Shown in pieces: positions 34,336 to 45,010 of a stretch of 64,000 nucleotides of DNA. The stretch covers positions 55,159,632 through 55,223,631 of the forward strand of contig OX359246.1 of NCBI GenBank assembly GCA_947179485.1. The letters run 5' to 3'. The position numbers and the translations under genes were made by a program. Every line of letters starts with the position of its first letter. Within the stretch, counting starts at the first letter, position 1. The notes beneath the pieces were generated by a model. The model saw nothing but the letters and a program-made list of their open reading frames with translations, had not been told where the DNA came from and did not search any database. This DNA is from Allacma fusca (lineage: Eukaryota; Arthropoda; Collembola; Symphypleona; Sminthuridae).

Positions 34336-34848
34336 TTATACATGTGTGTTAGCAACTCTAGGTTGATTATCTAACCTCTTGATGACTTTTATCCCTGTTA
34401 ACTGATTCACTTGTGATTGTAAAGCAGACTTTACGTCCGTATTTGTATGGACGGGCTTGGGGGAATCACGGAGATCGATGAGGGGTTCAGTGTCATTATG
34501 GGTCATTGATGGTGTTTGCCTTTTCTTCATAAAATAATAAGCAAGTCCCATTCCTAACACTGTGACTCCACTTCCTCCAGCGGCCATTTTTGCAATATCC
34601 TGTTGTTCCAAGGGTTTTCCACTTATGATTTTATCTATCGTAGCCCAAGTGGAGGCCAAAAAGACTGTAGGTACGAACTTTCCTACCAGGAAGGTTCCGA
34701 ATCGACTGAAAATACCCGGTTTCTTGTAGACGGTTCCTCCTACAACGTACGAGACCTTGGATCCGGTTTTCCAAAATTTCCAGCTGCCTTCAGTTCCACT
34801 TGCGAAGAGAAATATGACCAAAATAACTGCTACTTTAGACATGATCAC
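34336..34848 (-). CDS. Small membrane protein of the retroelement (signal peptide, TM, polar tail)
   Basis: This 170-residue protein was not recognised. It starts with MIMSKVAVILVIFLFASG, a signal peptide with two possible ATGs (the first and third codons). Next comes a lumen-side segment of about 65 residues with Trp, Phe and Gly (WKFWKTGSK, FSRFGTFLVGKFVP). A glycine-rich hydrophobic helix (AAGGSGVTVLGMGLAYYFM, about residues 88-106) ends at the basic stop KKRQ. The C-terminal 60 residues are polar. The general layout is that of the neighbour at 33597-34043, 292 bp downstream, but no sequence similarity is obvious. Both lie in the 3' part of the element where envelope-type genes often sit. 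Confidence 0.7.
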   Translation of the reverse strand: MIMSKVAVILVIFLFASGTEGSWKFWKTGSKVSYVVGGTVYKKPGIFSRFGTFLVGKFVPTVFLASTWATIDKIISGKPLEQQDIAKMAAGGSGVTVLGMGLAYYFMKKRQTPSMTHNDTEPLIDLRDSPKPVHTNTDVKSALQSQVNQLTGIKVIKRLDNQPRVANTHV

Positions 34849-37800
34849 TTGGGAATTGCTTAAGTTTGCGAGAGTATCACTTACTAGGAATAAAGTTAAA
34901 GTTAGACTAACACTAGTTTTGGCTCGGTTGACTACTTTTATACTATTTTATTAACTATGTTATTTAATTATACTAAATGTGTTCGATGGTTTCCCTTCCG
35001 GGAGGAGAACACGTGTGGGCGGTTACCCCACTGTGTACAAAAGATTACCTATTAAATGAATAATTCATTTATTATTTAGTAATCCTAACCTATATTTTCC
35101 CCTTGGGTTAATAACCATTCCCTTAACCCTGGTTCGTTTATCCTGCGGATGTTGATCATAGAAACTACATAGTTATGACCAACCTCAGCATTTTGTTTCG
35201 TATTTCATATAAATATGCGTAATACTATATGCCTAGTTACCCTACCTTGTAGACCGAGGTCATACATAATGTAGGTGGAGAAGTATCTTTAGAGGGAAGG
35301 ATATTCTTGCCATGCTATTTTCCTTAGAGACCTTGACCTGTTTTAATTTGGGCCATGCGGTCAGTGGTTCTCCTCAATATACATGAACACTATTCATCCT
35401 CCGTCCAAGATAAGTGACAATTTTGCCGAGATATCAGCTTTTGGGTAAAAGGGTAAGCTAATAATTATGGGGTTTGAATCAATATTTACCACAAAATGAT
35501 GATCATCTATTATAAGGGGAAGACCATTTTGCAGGATTTTTCGATAATATTGATTCGAGGGATTCTATCTTTTGCCAGAATCAATTTCTCTGGGCTCGAA
35601 TTTTATTAATTTCTGGGGTTTTCTTATTAATTTTAGGGTTTCATTTAGCATTTGTGACTGAAACTTAGGTAATTACATACCTATATTCACACATCTACAC
35701 AGAAAGGATCTTAAGCTCCTGGATCACTTGAGCGATATGTACACGGACGATCGTATCGTAACATACCCCTTCTATCTCCAGCTGTGCCTGTGCGATCGAT
35801 TTTTTGGACACATATATCTGAACAGAAGTTTTATCTCAAGACTTTTTATTTACCATTGGGATATTATGCCATTCCCGGGAGGTACATTTAAATGGTCTAA
35901 AACTACTGGCACATCTCGAGATACGTCTAAAGATATGACAATAACTTTCCGTCGTTTCTTTTACCTCAATTTTACCATTTCCTCTGGCATTTTCTATCCC
36001 AAGTGAAATTAATTCACATACTTTTCACAAATGTAAAAACTACCCGTGTAGTTGAAATATTTGATTTTCTTTTATCCATAGAATGAGCTAAAATGCCACG
36101 GGGATTCTAGCTCTCTTACAGCTTCCTGTACTAACTTATGATTGGGACAAATACAATGTATCTTGTTTTACTTGTGAAATAATTGCAGACTTGTACCTTT
36201 GTGTAACCATATTGATTACTTGGGGTAATATTTCCTGTAAATCGCTGAGTTTGGCAATGATACTTTTACGAGTAAAAATCCTGTTTTCAAAGAATTTAGG
36301 TGTTTGTACAAAGTAAGAAAACTCAATATTTTACTATAATCAAAGAACATTTTGATATAGGTTGGAAAGCAATTTCATGGTGAACAAAATTTGAAATACA
36401 TATCACATGGCTGTTTTTACATAATTTCCAGAATATGGAAAAAAATATATTTTTCCCCAATTCATGAGATATCCATACTGGTTACTTCCTCCTCTTGATT
36501 TATACTTTTCGTGGGTACGAAACTATAGTCTGAATTATCTATCCCCAATGCAACTGTATAGAGGACAATCCAGTTTTCCTTCTCGGTTTTAACTAGATGA
36601 CTGTACTTGACTTTCTCCTTACCGCAGATAGGGAACCTATATGGTGAGCATAACTGATAATTCTGCTCCCTGTTCTAAATATAACTGTAATATACACTGA
36701 ATTTTTATATCCCTCATATCCTCGGGAAATACTAATTACTGTGTTTCTGCTTACAGTGTTCCTATCCAGCTTACAGGTGCAATCTTGCTGGTAGTTGGGA
36801 TTTCCTAATTTTGTGTAACCGAACGCAGACTATTCTTATAATGAGAACAGTTTGCAGTCTTTTGACACTTTCCCAGATGGTTATTAGTCGGCGAAATCAA
36901 TTTTCTCGCAAGATAGAATATAGATAATATTCCGTACAACCACGAAAAGTCATATCTAAGCATTGGAGCAAAATTTACATTCTATAACTCCTTACTGGAA
37001 GTCCTGTTTAAAAATGGATTGGAATTTTGTGACTCGATTTCTCATTCTCACAGGAAATTCCATCTGAAAATGAAAATCTCATTACTTTCGTATCGCTGAG
37101 ACTATCGTAAAACATTGGTCAGTATTAAGTTTTGCTAATAACTGAGGTATCCTTCAAAAAAATAATCATCAGCGCTCTGATATAATTGAATGTTATATAA
37201 TTATTGGTTCTGTTCCCTCATATCCTCGGGAAAATTCCCAATTAATTTCGTGATCTGGAAAGAATGTATTTTCTCTGGGTCAAGAGCAATTACTGACTGA
37301 TTATTTCTCTCCGGACTGATGCCTGCATTTTAAACTGAGTTTTCCACTTCTCAACTTCATAAGTAGCACGAAAACCTATAAAGACTGTTGAGAGTGGCAA
37401 TCTAGCTTGTAATGTACCTATTGTAAATTATTCATTACCTCGCCCTGGCGTTCTTGTTGGGATCACCGACGTTTCCCATACGTATTGCTTATGGAGGTGC
37501 AATATGCACTGTTTCTCTCCTGTGGCTCTATACCAAAACAAAAACAAAACCATTTTTGTCTTGGTATTACCCTTTTGAGTGTACTAGCTAATTATTGTAT
37601 TAGTATGAGGCGCGTAAACGGTGAAAACGTTTCATCCTGTCACATGAGGGTTCCTTACTCATACTCACAGGGTTGAATTTTACTTCACTACCGATCTCAT
37701 TATATCGTCCTGATTGGGCTTGTTGATAATACGTTTAACCTTTACGTTATACCTGGTGCTGAATGTAGCTCTTGACCTTAGTTGACTATCGAGTCACAAC

Positions 37801-38908
37801 AAGGACAAACTCAAGTGTTTACACTTGCACCATTCGAGCCTGGGGGATACATATCCGTCCAAAACTATTCGTCACGTCCCGGCTGGTGAAAGTCATTAAC
37901 ACCAACGAGTCCCTGTTTTGTGACACGAGGTCCTAATGTACTTTTAGGAAGCCAAGTGTTATTATAGATTGATGTTATATATGTTTATGTTTTCCCCTCA
38001 TATCCTCAGGGAAATTTTGATAACAGCTTTCCACAAAGTTATTTTGGCTACATTCAACAAAAACTTAGTAATGGTTTAATAGTAATTACCCGCATCATGA
38101 ATACCGAGGGCTGAATTCGGGCCATAACTTGTCACGAAAATAAGTCTGAAATATTCGATTTCACTTAAGAAGAGTTAAAAGAAACTATTCCCAAATAGTG
38201 ATGGGAATCAATTCCTTACCACCTCAAATCAATGTAACATTGCACCATATGTAACCGTGCAAAATTACTTTGACTGGATTAATTTCTCTGAATCAGTGGG
38301 ATTCTCGGAATTTTTTATTATTTCAGTATGACATTTTCGACTTGGATGTCTTAGCCAAAAGCGTCACAAATAGAAATAATAATTTCCCTTGAGCTGACAA
38401 TGTACATATGTTTGTATGGGTGGTGATTATGAGGTTATGTCTTAGGTTACGAATCAAATTTTTTCAAAGCTTATTTTGGATCATTCTCACTACCTCAATT
38501 ACCTATCAGTTGCTGATAGCTGAGTTTACAAATCGTTACTGGCTCACATGAACATAGTAACGGTTTTGTAAGATAGTATTTTCGTCTTTGTTTGTTGTAA
38601 AGTTTACGAGTTATATCGAACGCTAATAGGGATACGATTGTAATTTGGTATGATTACTAGTGTAGTGAGTAATGATATAATTATTATATTTCCAATCAAA
38701 TATTTAGGTATTATAGTGTAAATCCGATGTACTAAACTAATCTTTTTATTGTTTTGTATTTTGTTTTACTTTTTGTGGATTTTATGGAACTGTTATAGTG
38801 AGCCTTCCCTCGTCCTATTCCGTAGAATAGTTGTCATAAGGGGGATCTGTTCTCATCTTGTCCCTCCTACAATTAGACGAGATAAGACTAAAATGCAATA
38901 TTTTAGAT
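34849..38908 (-). other. Four kilobases of retroelement without ORFs
   Basis: No frame above about 95 codons, and no domain recognised. The stretch CCCTCATATCCTCGGGAAA occurs at 36711-36729 and 37216-37234, with a close variant at 37995-38014. The region may be untranslated RNA, intron sequence for spliced messages of the small 3' ORFs, or decayed coding DNA. The density of stops in all frames argues against recent coding. Confidence 0.6.
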
Positions 38909-39568
38909 CTATTGATGCCCAAACATGGCATTCTCTGTCGCCTCTTCCCTGTGTAGGATCGGGAAGGCAATATCTTTCTTAAAAGATATTATAATTCGTC
39001 GGGCTTCGCTGATTCGATCTTCAGTTAAAGCTTTCTTCCATTTTTTTCTGACTTCTGCCAACATTCTCCGTGTAGGCTCGTCATTTCTCAATATCAGTAA
39101 GGAAGCTATTGTCCCATCCTCATATACTGGGTCTAATTCGTAATGAGGATCCAATAGATTCTCCTCCAGGTCTCTCATCACTATCTGTATTCCAGAAATA
39201 TGTGTGAGACTATGAAGTAATTTTATGAAATCATAACTGTTGTCACCGAAATCAATGACAAATGACTGCCAGAGATCGGTGGCTAACTGATTTATGAGCC
39301 GAGTCACATGGCATAATCGCGTGACTCCTGGGTTCCCTGTATCAGGTTTAAATCCCTGTGGAATGAAATTCCTATCTTTATAAACGGATCTTAGTCGCTC
39401 ATATATTCGTACAAATTGCATGCGGTCAAGATCCTTGGCAATGCTCAATTCGTTAGTGGCAGCATCGGATCGTGTCATAGGTGGCATGATATATTCTCGT
39501 ACTCCACTGTCATAACGAATATACAACCTTTCAGGTTCGTATCCTGAGCAAGCTTTTGATAAGGCCAT
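38909..39568 (-). CDS. Retroelement protein of unknown function, 219 residues
   Basis: Not recognised. The ATG at 39568 lies inside the end of the 1707-residue ORF, overlapping it by 38 nt in the +1 frame. Translation could therefore be coupled, or come from a spliced message. The protein is soluble in appearance, with no signal peptide or membrane helix. It contains FVIDFGDNSYDF, a charged acidic patch (DLEENLLDPHYELDPVYEDG) and a basic helix-rich C-terminus (RKKWKKALTEDRISEARR). It is followed by the 4-kb stretch without ORFs. Conservation in related copies would show whether it is an independent protein. Confidence 0.65.
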   Translation of the reverse strand: MALSKACSGYEPERLYIRYDSGVREYIMPPMTRSDAATNELSIAKDLDRMQFVRIYERLRSVYKDRNFIPQGFKPDTGNPGVTRLCHVTRLINQLATDLWQSFVIDFGDNSYDFIKLLHSLTHISGIQIVMRDLEENLLDPHYELDPVYEDGTIASLLILRNDEPTRRMLAEVRKKWKKALTEDRISEARRIIISFKKDIAFPILHREEATENAMFGHQ

Positions 39569-42500
39569 AATTTTCTGCTCGATATATTGTAGCCTTTTTT
39601 ACTGTGTTAGTATCAGCAACATCATTCCTTTCTTCCATGAGCCATGAGGGCCCTGGATGTCCTATTTTCTGCGCTAATTTGTGCCTTTGAATCTCCTGTA
39701 AGGCTTTATTTAGGCTAGTCCATTCTTTTGCTAGCTCTTGAAATTCTTTAAAAGGCAATAAATAAGTCGGAATGGCTGCTAGAGTAGCTAAGCATAGTTC
39801 GTTGATGGTCCTACGACGGTGTGCATTAGCTAGGTAGTAATCTCTTATCCACTTCTCTTGAGCTTCATAGGTTGGTTCATAGCCTATGGCTATCCACATT
39901 TGTATAGCTATTCGTCTGATTTCTCTACCTGTTAAACCATACAACATACCTGTGTGGCTTCTACAAGAGGTATCCTCAGGGATATCTCTCCACCTATGAT
40001 GGCGTTGTGTATTTTGTATTATGGCTAAAGTTTCCTCCCCTAGATTTCCTATTGGGAGATTCAGATTAGATGCTAACTCTTCTAGCTGCCTATCTAGCAA
40101 CGGAACTCGAATTCTTTCCATTGCATGGATAGTGGCTATGTCCCTTTCCTTATTATCTATTAGGGACAGAAGGTGTGGCTCATTGGTGTAATTGTGGATA
40201 AGGAATCTACGGTACCTGATTTGTTCTTCGTTATCCTTTCTAACCTCAGGTGTTTTTATTCTAATATAGGCATGTTTTTGAGCGTCATGATTATTCCTAG
40301 AGGGTTGCATCAACAGATTTCTCATTCCTCTTTCTATTTCTGCTAAGGTTTCTCTCCTGATTTTCCTAATGGGAGATTTCTTTCTAGAAGAGGATGGTTT
40401 GGTGGAGTTTAACTTCTCCTCCAACTGTTTGTACATGTGATATAAAATCATGTATTGTTCCTCTTCTTCAGACAATTCATTGTTCCCTGATGGTTCGAAT
40501 ATCGTATGGGGATATTGTCTGAATCTGAAATAATCACTACTTAAGTTTGCCCTACATTCTTGACATTTATAACTTGACCTGGGATTTCTTAATGATAGCT
40601 CACTTGTTCTTCCGTGAGTATCCCTGTATCTAGACCAACTAATGGTTTCCTCCATTTCTGGAGTTCCTCCTCTTAGGTCTAAGTTCATGCTGAATGCGTT
40701 AGCTGGATTCTCTGGGTTGATATAAATCATGGCCTCGAAGACAAGAGCGTCTTCTAAGGTTTCTAAGGGATCTATATCAGGTAGATTGTATTCCGCATTT
40801 ATCATTAGAATTTTAGCGGTTGAAGGGAATCCATTTCTTATGAATGAAAATCCATTCCTAACTTCTGGAATGTTATGCATAGGATGATGTTTTGGTCCGT
40901 CCCCCATGTCCCAGTTCCAGTTAGAAACTGTTACTTTCTTTTTAGGAAAATCTTTTGATGTGCCGGGGGTATTATTCCGGAACTCGTTAGTATTTTTTAT
41001 CACATCATCCGGTTTATTTAAATATTTAAATATTTCCTTGGTTATGGTGGGCAAGCTAGGTGGTAAACCTGCACCCCAAATGTTTGTGTGACTGGTTGTA
41101 GGCATTTCTTTTGCGATTGTAAGTAAAAGATCTGGTCTAACTGTATTTGCTATAGGGAGATCTGAGCTGCCTGTGTTTACCATAGGCGTTTCAGGTTCCT
41201 TCACCTCCTCAGCCAACTCTATTTCTTCCTCTTGTAGTACATTTTCCACTACTTCCTCATTTGCCACAACCTCCGTTGTGTGTGAGTGAGGGTTACTCTC
41301 CACGGGTGTATCTCCCGTGTATACTATTCCTAAGTGTCTCAGGATATTTAGGATATGCCATAGAAGAAGTTGTAAAAATCCTCTGTGAGTTGATCCCGTA
41401 CTTGTATATAAGCCGGTAGTATCTAGTTCATATATGAACATTTTACTCTTTTTGCACAAGGATGTATCCTCTATCGGTTTTTTCCAAATACCTTCTGGAC
41501 CCAGGAAGGCCTCCAATTCTCTCTCTAAGTTCTTCCTCTTCTTCAGAGGGTCATTGTCCTCAATGACAACATCATCGTTAAATTGGTGGCCTTCCTCACA
41601 GTGGCCTGTGAGTCTGGTGTGCCAGTCTTGGACGGCTACGTCCTCAGCTACACATCCAGTAAACACGCGTGGGATAGAAATTACCACTGTGAGATTTACT
41701 GTAGGAAAGTGTATAGCGTTGGTGAGGAAGACTAAGTCTCCCCTCTGGAATTGAGAGTCTCTAGGAATTATGAAGTCATTTTCACCTTCGGTCAAAACCT
41801 CAGGTTCAGAGATAGTAAAATAATGCATAGCCGTGAGTTCTTCACGGAAAAGCATTATTCGTCTCTGTCTGACTTCAGCGTCATGGTTCCCCACGACTTT
41901 TCTGTTAATATCATAAATCAAATGCTCCATTCCTTCATACATCCAGTATCTTAATGGACGTCGGGATTTAGCAATGTTAACCGCAAAGTGATTTATGTAA
42001 GTTTGTAGAGTTTTATGCTCTGATGAATTTAGGACGTGCTCGGAAATCATGATAATAACGTGAGGGAGTATTTCCCATTCTTCATGTAGAACTAAATAGT
42101 TCCACTGTTTCGCTATTACATTGATTTCCGTATTATTGATTTCTTTCTGCCCGATGGTAAATAGTTGGCGGGTATTCGCCTGGGCAGTTTGGCTGAAGGT
42201 ATGACTATACCACACAGGGTGGTTGTCATGTCCTTGTGCTATTTCAAATTTCCTAGTTGAAGTTGGTTGTGAGTGACCAGCTGAGGTCGTCCAAAGGCAT
42301 GTCCAAGCGTTTATTAATAACGTGGTAAAAATATTGGACATACTGCACCATCGCTGGCGCATAATAGACCAACTAAGTTCGTATATGTTTGAGCATATGG
42401 CTGCTTCGGATTTATATCCGAACCATGGAGGATGGATAATGACATCCCGAAATTCATACACTCCTCCAGCTATCGCGAGACCTGTGATCATTTTCCCGTT

Positions 42501-44654
42501 GTGGGATGCCTTTTGGCCTGGCTTCTCCGTAAAAGCCGTATTATCAAAGGTCTTCCTTTCCTCCACATATTTCTCATCAATTCTCTCCCAAAAAGGTCGT
42601 TGTTTTGGTTGAGAGTTTGAGAAAATGTGGGGTTGAGGATTCGCATGAGCATTTCCCATAGCCATGAACCCTACTAATAATAAAACTCCCAAAATAGGAA
42701 CAATGTTTCGATTGGTTCCTCCACCTCCATTTCGGATTGGTGGGGTCCCAGGAGGGGAGTTTGCAATATTTGCAAGTTCCACCTCTGGGATTTGCATAGC
42801 CTCACAGGCCGTTTTCGTAGAAGTTTCTACAAAACTATTTGATTTGGGAATGAGATCATGGCCTGGGGTTGGTGGAGGTCCTGTGGACTCCAATCCAATG
42901 TTCATGATTTCATCAAGAAAGGCGTGATCGTAATTTGCGTGTCTGAGAGGCGGAGTGGTCAATGCCTTATATAGTTCAGAGTTTTCTACTGAACAAGGAT
43001 GAGCAAAATTCTCCTCCACTGGAGCAGTTATGACCAATGGCTGCACATTGGTGGGAGTAACTACTTCCAGATGACCTGGAATACCCGGGGCAAGTGCCTC
43101 TTCTGGAATTGTAGCCTGTGGAGTAGTCATTTTCTCCTCTGGCATATCATCTATGGCAATATGCAGAGGACCTGGTATTTCCGGGAGACCAGGTGGAAGG
43201 ACTATTTCCAAGATTGGTAAACTGGGCACTGGACGAGAGGTTGGATCAATGTGTAAAGCTGCACAGGCTCTGATAAAATCCACCTCTGCTCGCCAGTTGA
43301 GCCACTTTTCCCTATAATCATGCAACACGCTAAGTTTATCTCTCCGTGTTGTCATGACATCCTGAGTAGGAATGTTCCTCTCGGTCATGCCTGATAGGGA
43401 ATTTGCAAGTAGTTCTACTGCAGAGCATTGCTCAATGAATTTGAGTCGTCTGATCCTATCTTTATCAAGGATGCCAATATATCTAGTTAGCTCCTTGGAA
43501 ATTTTCTGCTGCTCTTCCTCTGCATTGAGGCGGATCATCATATGTCCTTCGCACTCGCCATCCTTAGGTTGGAAGCCTACTAAGGAGACACCCTTGTACT
43601 GGGGTTGATTACAACCCTCTATTGTACAAGTGTTCTGATTTTTTGTGGTCACTAACATTGGAGAACCCATTGAACTGGATCCTGATGGGTTATTAATGAC
43701 CATCTGAATAGTCTCAATGTCTGAATCAGATTCAGAGTCCGTGATTGGACCATTACCATAAACAGGCTGAGAGGCTGATTTAGATGGTCCTTGTATCGGT
43801 TCCATATTTTTACTTTCGGACTCTTTTCCCTCAATCTTTTTTGGAGCTTTCACCCGGTGTTTAATTTTTGTTCTTTCGATAGACTCGGGGGAAAGCGGGC
43901 ATCTCCTCCTCTTCCTATCTGGTGACGAATCTGGTTCTGGGCTTGGTTTTTTAACCTTCCTATATGGCAAGCTGCGCGTGGCTTTCCCAGCGGTTGTATT
44001 GCCCAAAATCATACTACTGTCCTCCCAGACCCGAAATCTTTGGGCCGTTCGGAACATTCGCGTTCGAGATTCGTAAGTTGTGGAAGCTCGAAGCCTCCTT
44101 AACTTCTCATCTGCATAAAAAGGAACGACTCGGTCTCTTGCTGGATAACCTTGAGTGGCTTCTCGTGTTTCCAACCGAAATCGTCCCATAAGCCATGGAT
44201 CATTGGCTTGGCGATTTCGGTTATCTGCACTGGGAATTGTCTTCCCTATTGGAATGGGCTGCCATGCCTCATCCCTGAACAGAAATAACAATTCATCTGG
44301 TGCTCGGAGCCCCTGTTCGATCTGAGACTTATGTTCAGGAAAATGCATGGAGCCTGAAAAAAATGGCTCTTCCTTTAACTCTTCAACAGACAGAGTTTCT
44401 AAGCGTTTGGTTTTTTCGCCAAACGCGCCAATTCGGATGGAGTACATGATAGAGTTGTTATTGGTACCTGCCTTGACAAGTATCCTATTTGGAATCCTAC
44501 CATCTACTCGATGAACAGCTTCTAGGCTGCCATCTTTGTTCATCAATATCTTGGCCTGGGGTGGCTCGATATCCGTGTGGCGGACGTATTGTCGCCACAT
44601 TTCTTTATCGTCACCCGAGGTAGTTGTTTTCGCAACTTCCTTTCCCTTACTCAT
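39531..44654 (-). CDS. Large retroelement ORF after integrase, envelope-like position, 1707 residues
   Basis: Not recognised as a known family. From the ATG at 44654 the first 640 residues are polar and proline-rich, with basic patches (DRKRRRCPL) and a Cys pair region (CTIEGCNQPQ). A hydrophobic helix (IVPILGVLLLVGFMAMG, about residues 650-668) is followed by about 430 residues with at least six cysteines and three N-glycosylation sequons (NNTE, NSSE, NLTV). A second hydrophobic stretch then follows (FLQLLLWHILNILRHLGIVY, about 1090-1110). The last 600 residues are soluble, with a CQEC pair. This layout could be a membrane glycoprotein with a long cytoplasmic leader and tail, or a polyprotein. 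The start overlaps the stop of the 82-residue ORF (ATGAGTAA). No homology to a known envelope is claimed. Confidence 0.75.
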   Translation of the reverse strand: MSKGKEVAKTTTSGDDKEMWRQYVRHTDIEPPQAKILMNKDGSLEAVHRVDGRIPNRILVKAGTNNNSIMYSIRIGAFGEKTKRLETLSVEELKEEPFFSGSMHFPEHKSQIEQGLRAPDELLFLFRDEAWQPIPIGKTIPSADNRNRQANDPWLMGRFRLETREATQGYPARDRVVPFYADEKLRRLRASTTYESRTRMFRTAQRFRVWEDSSMILGNTTAGKATRSLPYRKVKKPSPEPDSSPDRKRRRCPLSPESIERTKIKHRVKAPKKIEGKESESKNMEPIQGPSKSASQPVYGNGPITDSESDSDIETIQMVINNPSGSSSMGSPMLVTTKNQNTCTIEGCNQPQYKGVSLVGFQPKDGECEGHMMIRLNAEEEQQKISKELTRYIGILDKDRIRRLKFIEQCSAVELLANSLSGMTERNIPTQDVMTTRRDKLSVLHDYREKWLNWRAEVDFIRACAALHIDPTSRPVPSLPILEIVLPPGLPEIPGPLHIAIDDMPEEKMTTPQATIPEEALAPGIPGHLEVVTPTNVQPLVITAPVEENFAHPCSVENSELYKALTTPPLRHANYDHAFLDEIMNIGLESTGPPPTPGHDLIPKSNSFVETSTKTACEAMQIPEVELANIANSPPGTPPIRNGGGGTNRNIVPILGVLLLVGFMAMGNAHANPQPHIFSNSQPKQRPFWERIDEKYVEERKTFDNTAFTEKPGQKASHNGKMITGLAIAGGVYEFRDVIIHPPWFGYKSEAAICSNIYELSWSIMRQRWCSMSNIFTTLLINAWTCLWTTSAGHSQPTSTRKFEIAQGHDNHPVWYSHTFSQTAQANTRQLFTIGQKEINNTEINVIAKQWNYLVLHEEWEILPHVIIMISEHVLNSSEHKTLQTYINHFAVNIAKSRRPLRYWMYEGMEHLIYDINRKVVGNHDAEVRQRRIMLFREELTAMHYFTISEPEVLTEGENDFIIPRDSQFQRGDLVFLTNAIHFPTVNLTVVISIPRVFTGCVAEDVAVQDWHTRLTGHCEEGHQFNDDVVIEDNDPLKKRKNLERELEAFLGPEGIWKKPIEDTSLCKKSKMFIYELDTTGLYTSTGSTHRGFLQLLLWHILNILRHLGIVYTGDTPVESNPHSHTTEVVANEEVVENVLQEEEIELAEEVKEPETPMVNTGSSDLPIANTVRPDLLLTIAKEMPTTSHTNIWGAGLPPSLPTITKEIFKYLNKPDDVIKNTNEFRNNTPGTSKDFPKKKVTVSNWNWDMGDGPKHHPMHNIPEVRNGFSFIRNGFPSTAKILMINAEYNLPDIDPLETLEDALVFEAMIYINPENPANAFSMNLDLRGGTPEMEETISWSRYRDTHGRTSELSLRNPRSSYKCQECRANLSSDYFRFRQYPHTIFEPSGNNELSEEEEQYMILYHMYKQLEEKLNSTKPSSSRKKSPIRKIRRETLAEIERGMRNLLMQPSRNNHDAQKHAYIRIKTPEVRKDNEEQIRYRRFLIHNYTNEPHLLSLIDNKERDIATIHAMERIRVPLLDRQLEELASNLNLPIGNLGEETLAIIQNTQRHHRWRDIPEDTSCRSHTGMLYGLTGREIRRIAIQMWIAIGYEPTYEAQEKWIRDYYLANAHRRRTINELCLATLAAIPTYLLPFKEFQELAKEWTSLNKALQEIQRHKLAQKIGHPGPSWLMEERNDVADTNTVKKATIYRAENYGLIKSLLRIRT

Positions 44655-44895
44655 TGCCTCGACCAACAAAGGCAATGATATTCAATATTCGGAGTCTCTT
44701 AGGTTTTAGAATTTGTCTAAGGACTATTGTAGTCGGGGAAATGATTTTAATAATGCAGTATTTACCGTCAAAGGTTACCCTATTCTGTCTTAGTTGATAT
44801 TTACCTCGTCTATAAATGTTCAGAAATTCTCCTACTTGTATTTTATCATGCTGTGAACAATGAAGAATGCATGGAGCTATCCTTATTTTATACAT
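44647..44895 (-). CDS. 82-residue ORF with SH3/GPY-like appearance
   Basis: A small ORF between integrase and the 1707-residue ORF. Its middle part (VGEFLNIYRRGKY...FDGKYCIIKIISPTTIVL, about residues 21-60) resembles the SH3-like GPY/F module at the C-terminus of gypsy-type integrases. There the pattern is a GD-x-V strand, then a (G)PYKI-type strand, then ISPT-x-x strands. Its TAA stop overlaps the ATG of the next ORF (ATGAGTAA), which suggests coupled translation. A true integrase GPY-like segment already exists in the integrase ORF, so this would be a second, separate module. It is small, and the similarity is by eye only. Confidence 0.5.
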   Translation of the reverse strand: MYKIRIAPCILHCSQHDKIQVGEFLNIYRRGKYQLRQNRVTFDGKYCIIKIISPTTIVLRQILKPKRLRILNIIAFVGRGNE

Positions 44896-45010
44896 GAACC
44901 TGTCTCTTTTCTAACTCATAAGAAATTTTCCGTAATTTGTTACTTAGCTTTGATGGTGTGTAGCTGTGTGGGAATTCCCAGTGGGAATTCTTCCTCTTCT
45001 CTGAATGTTA

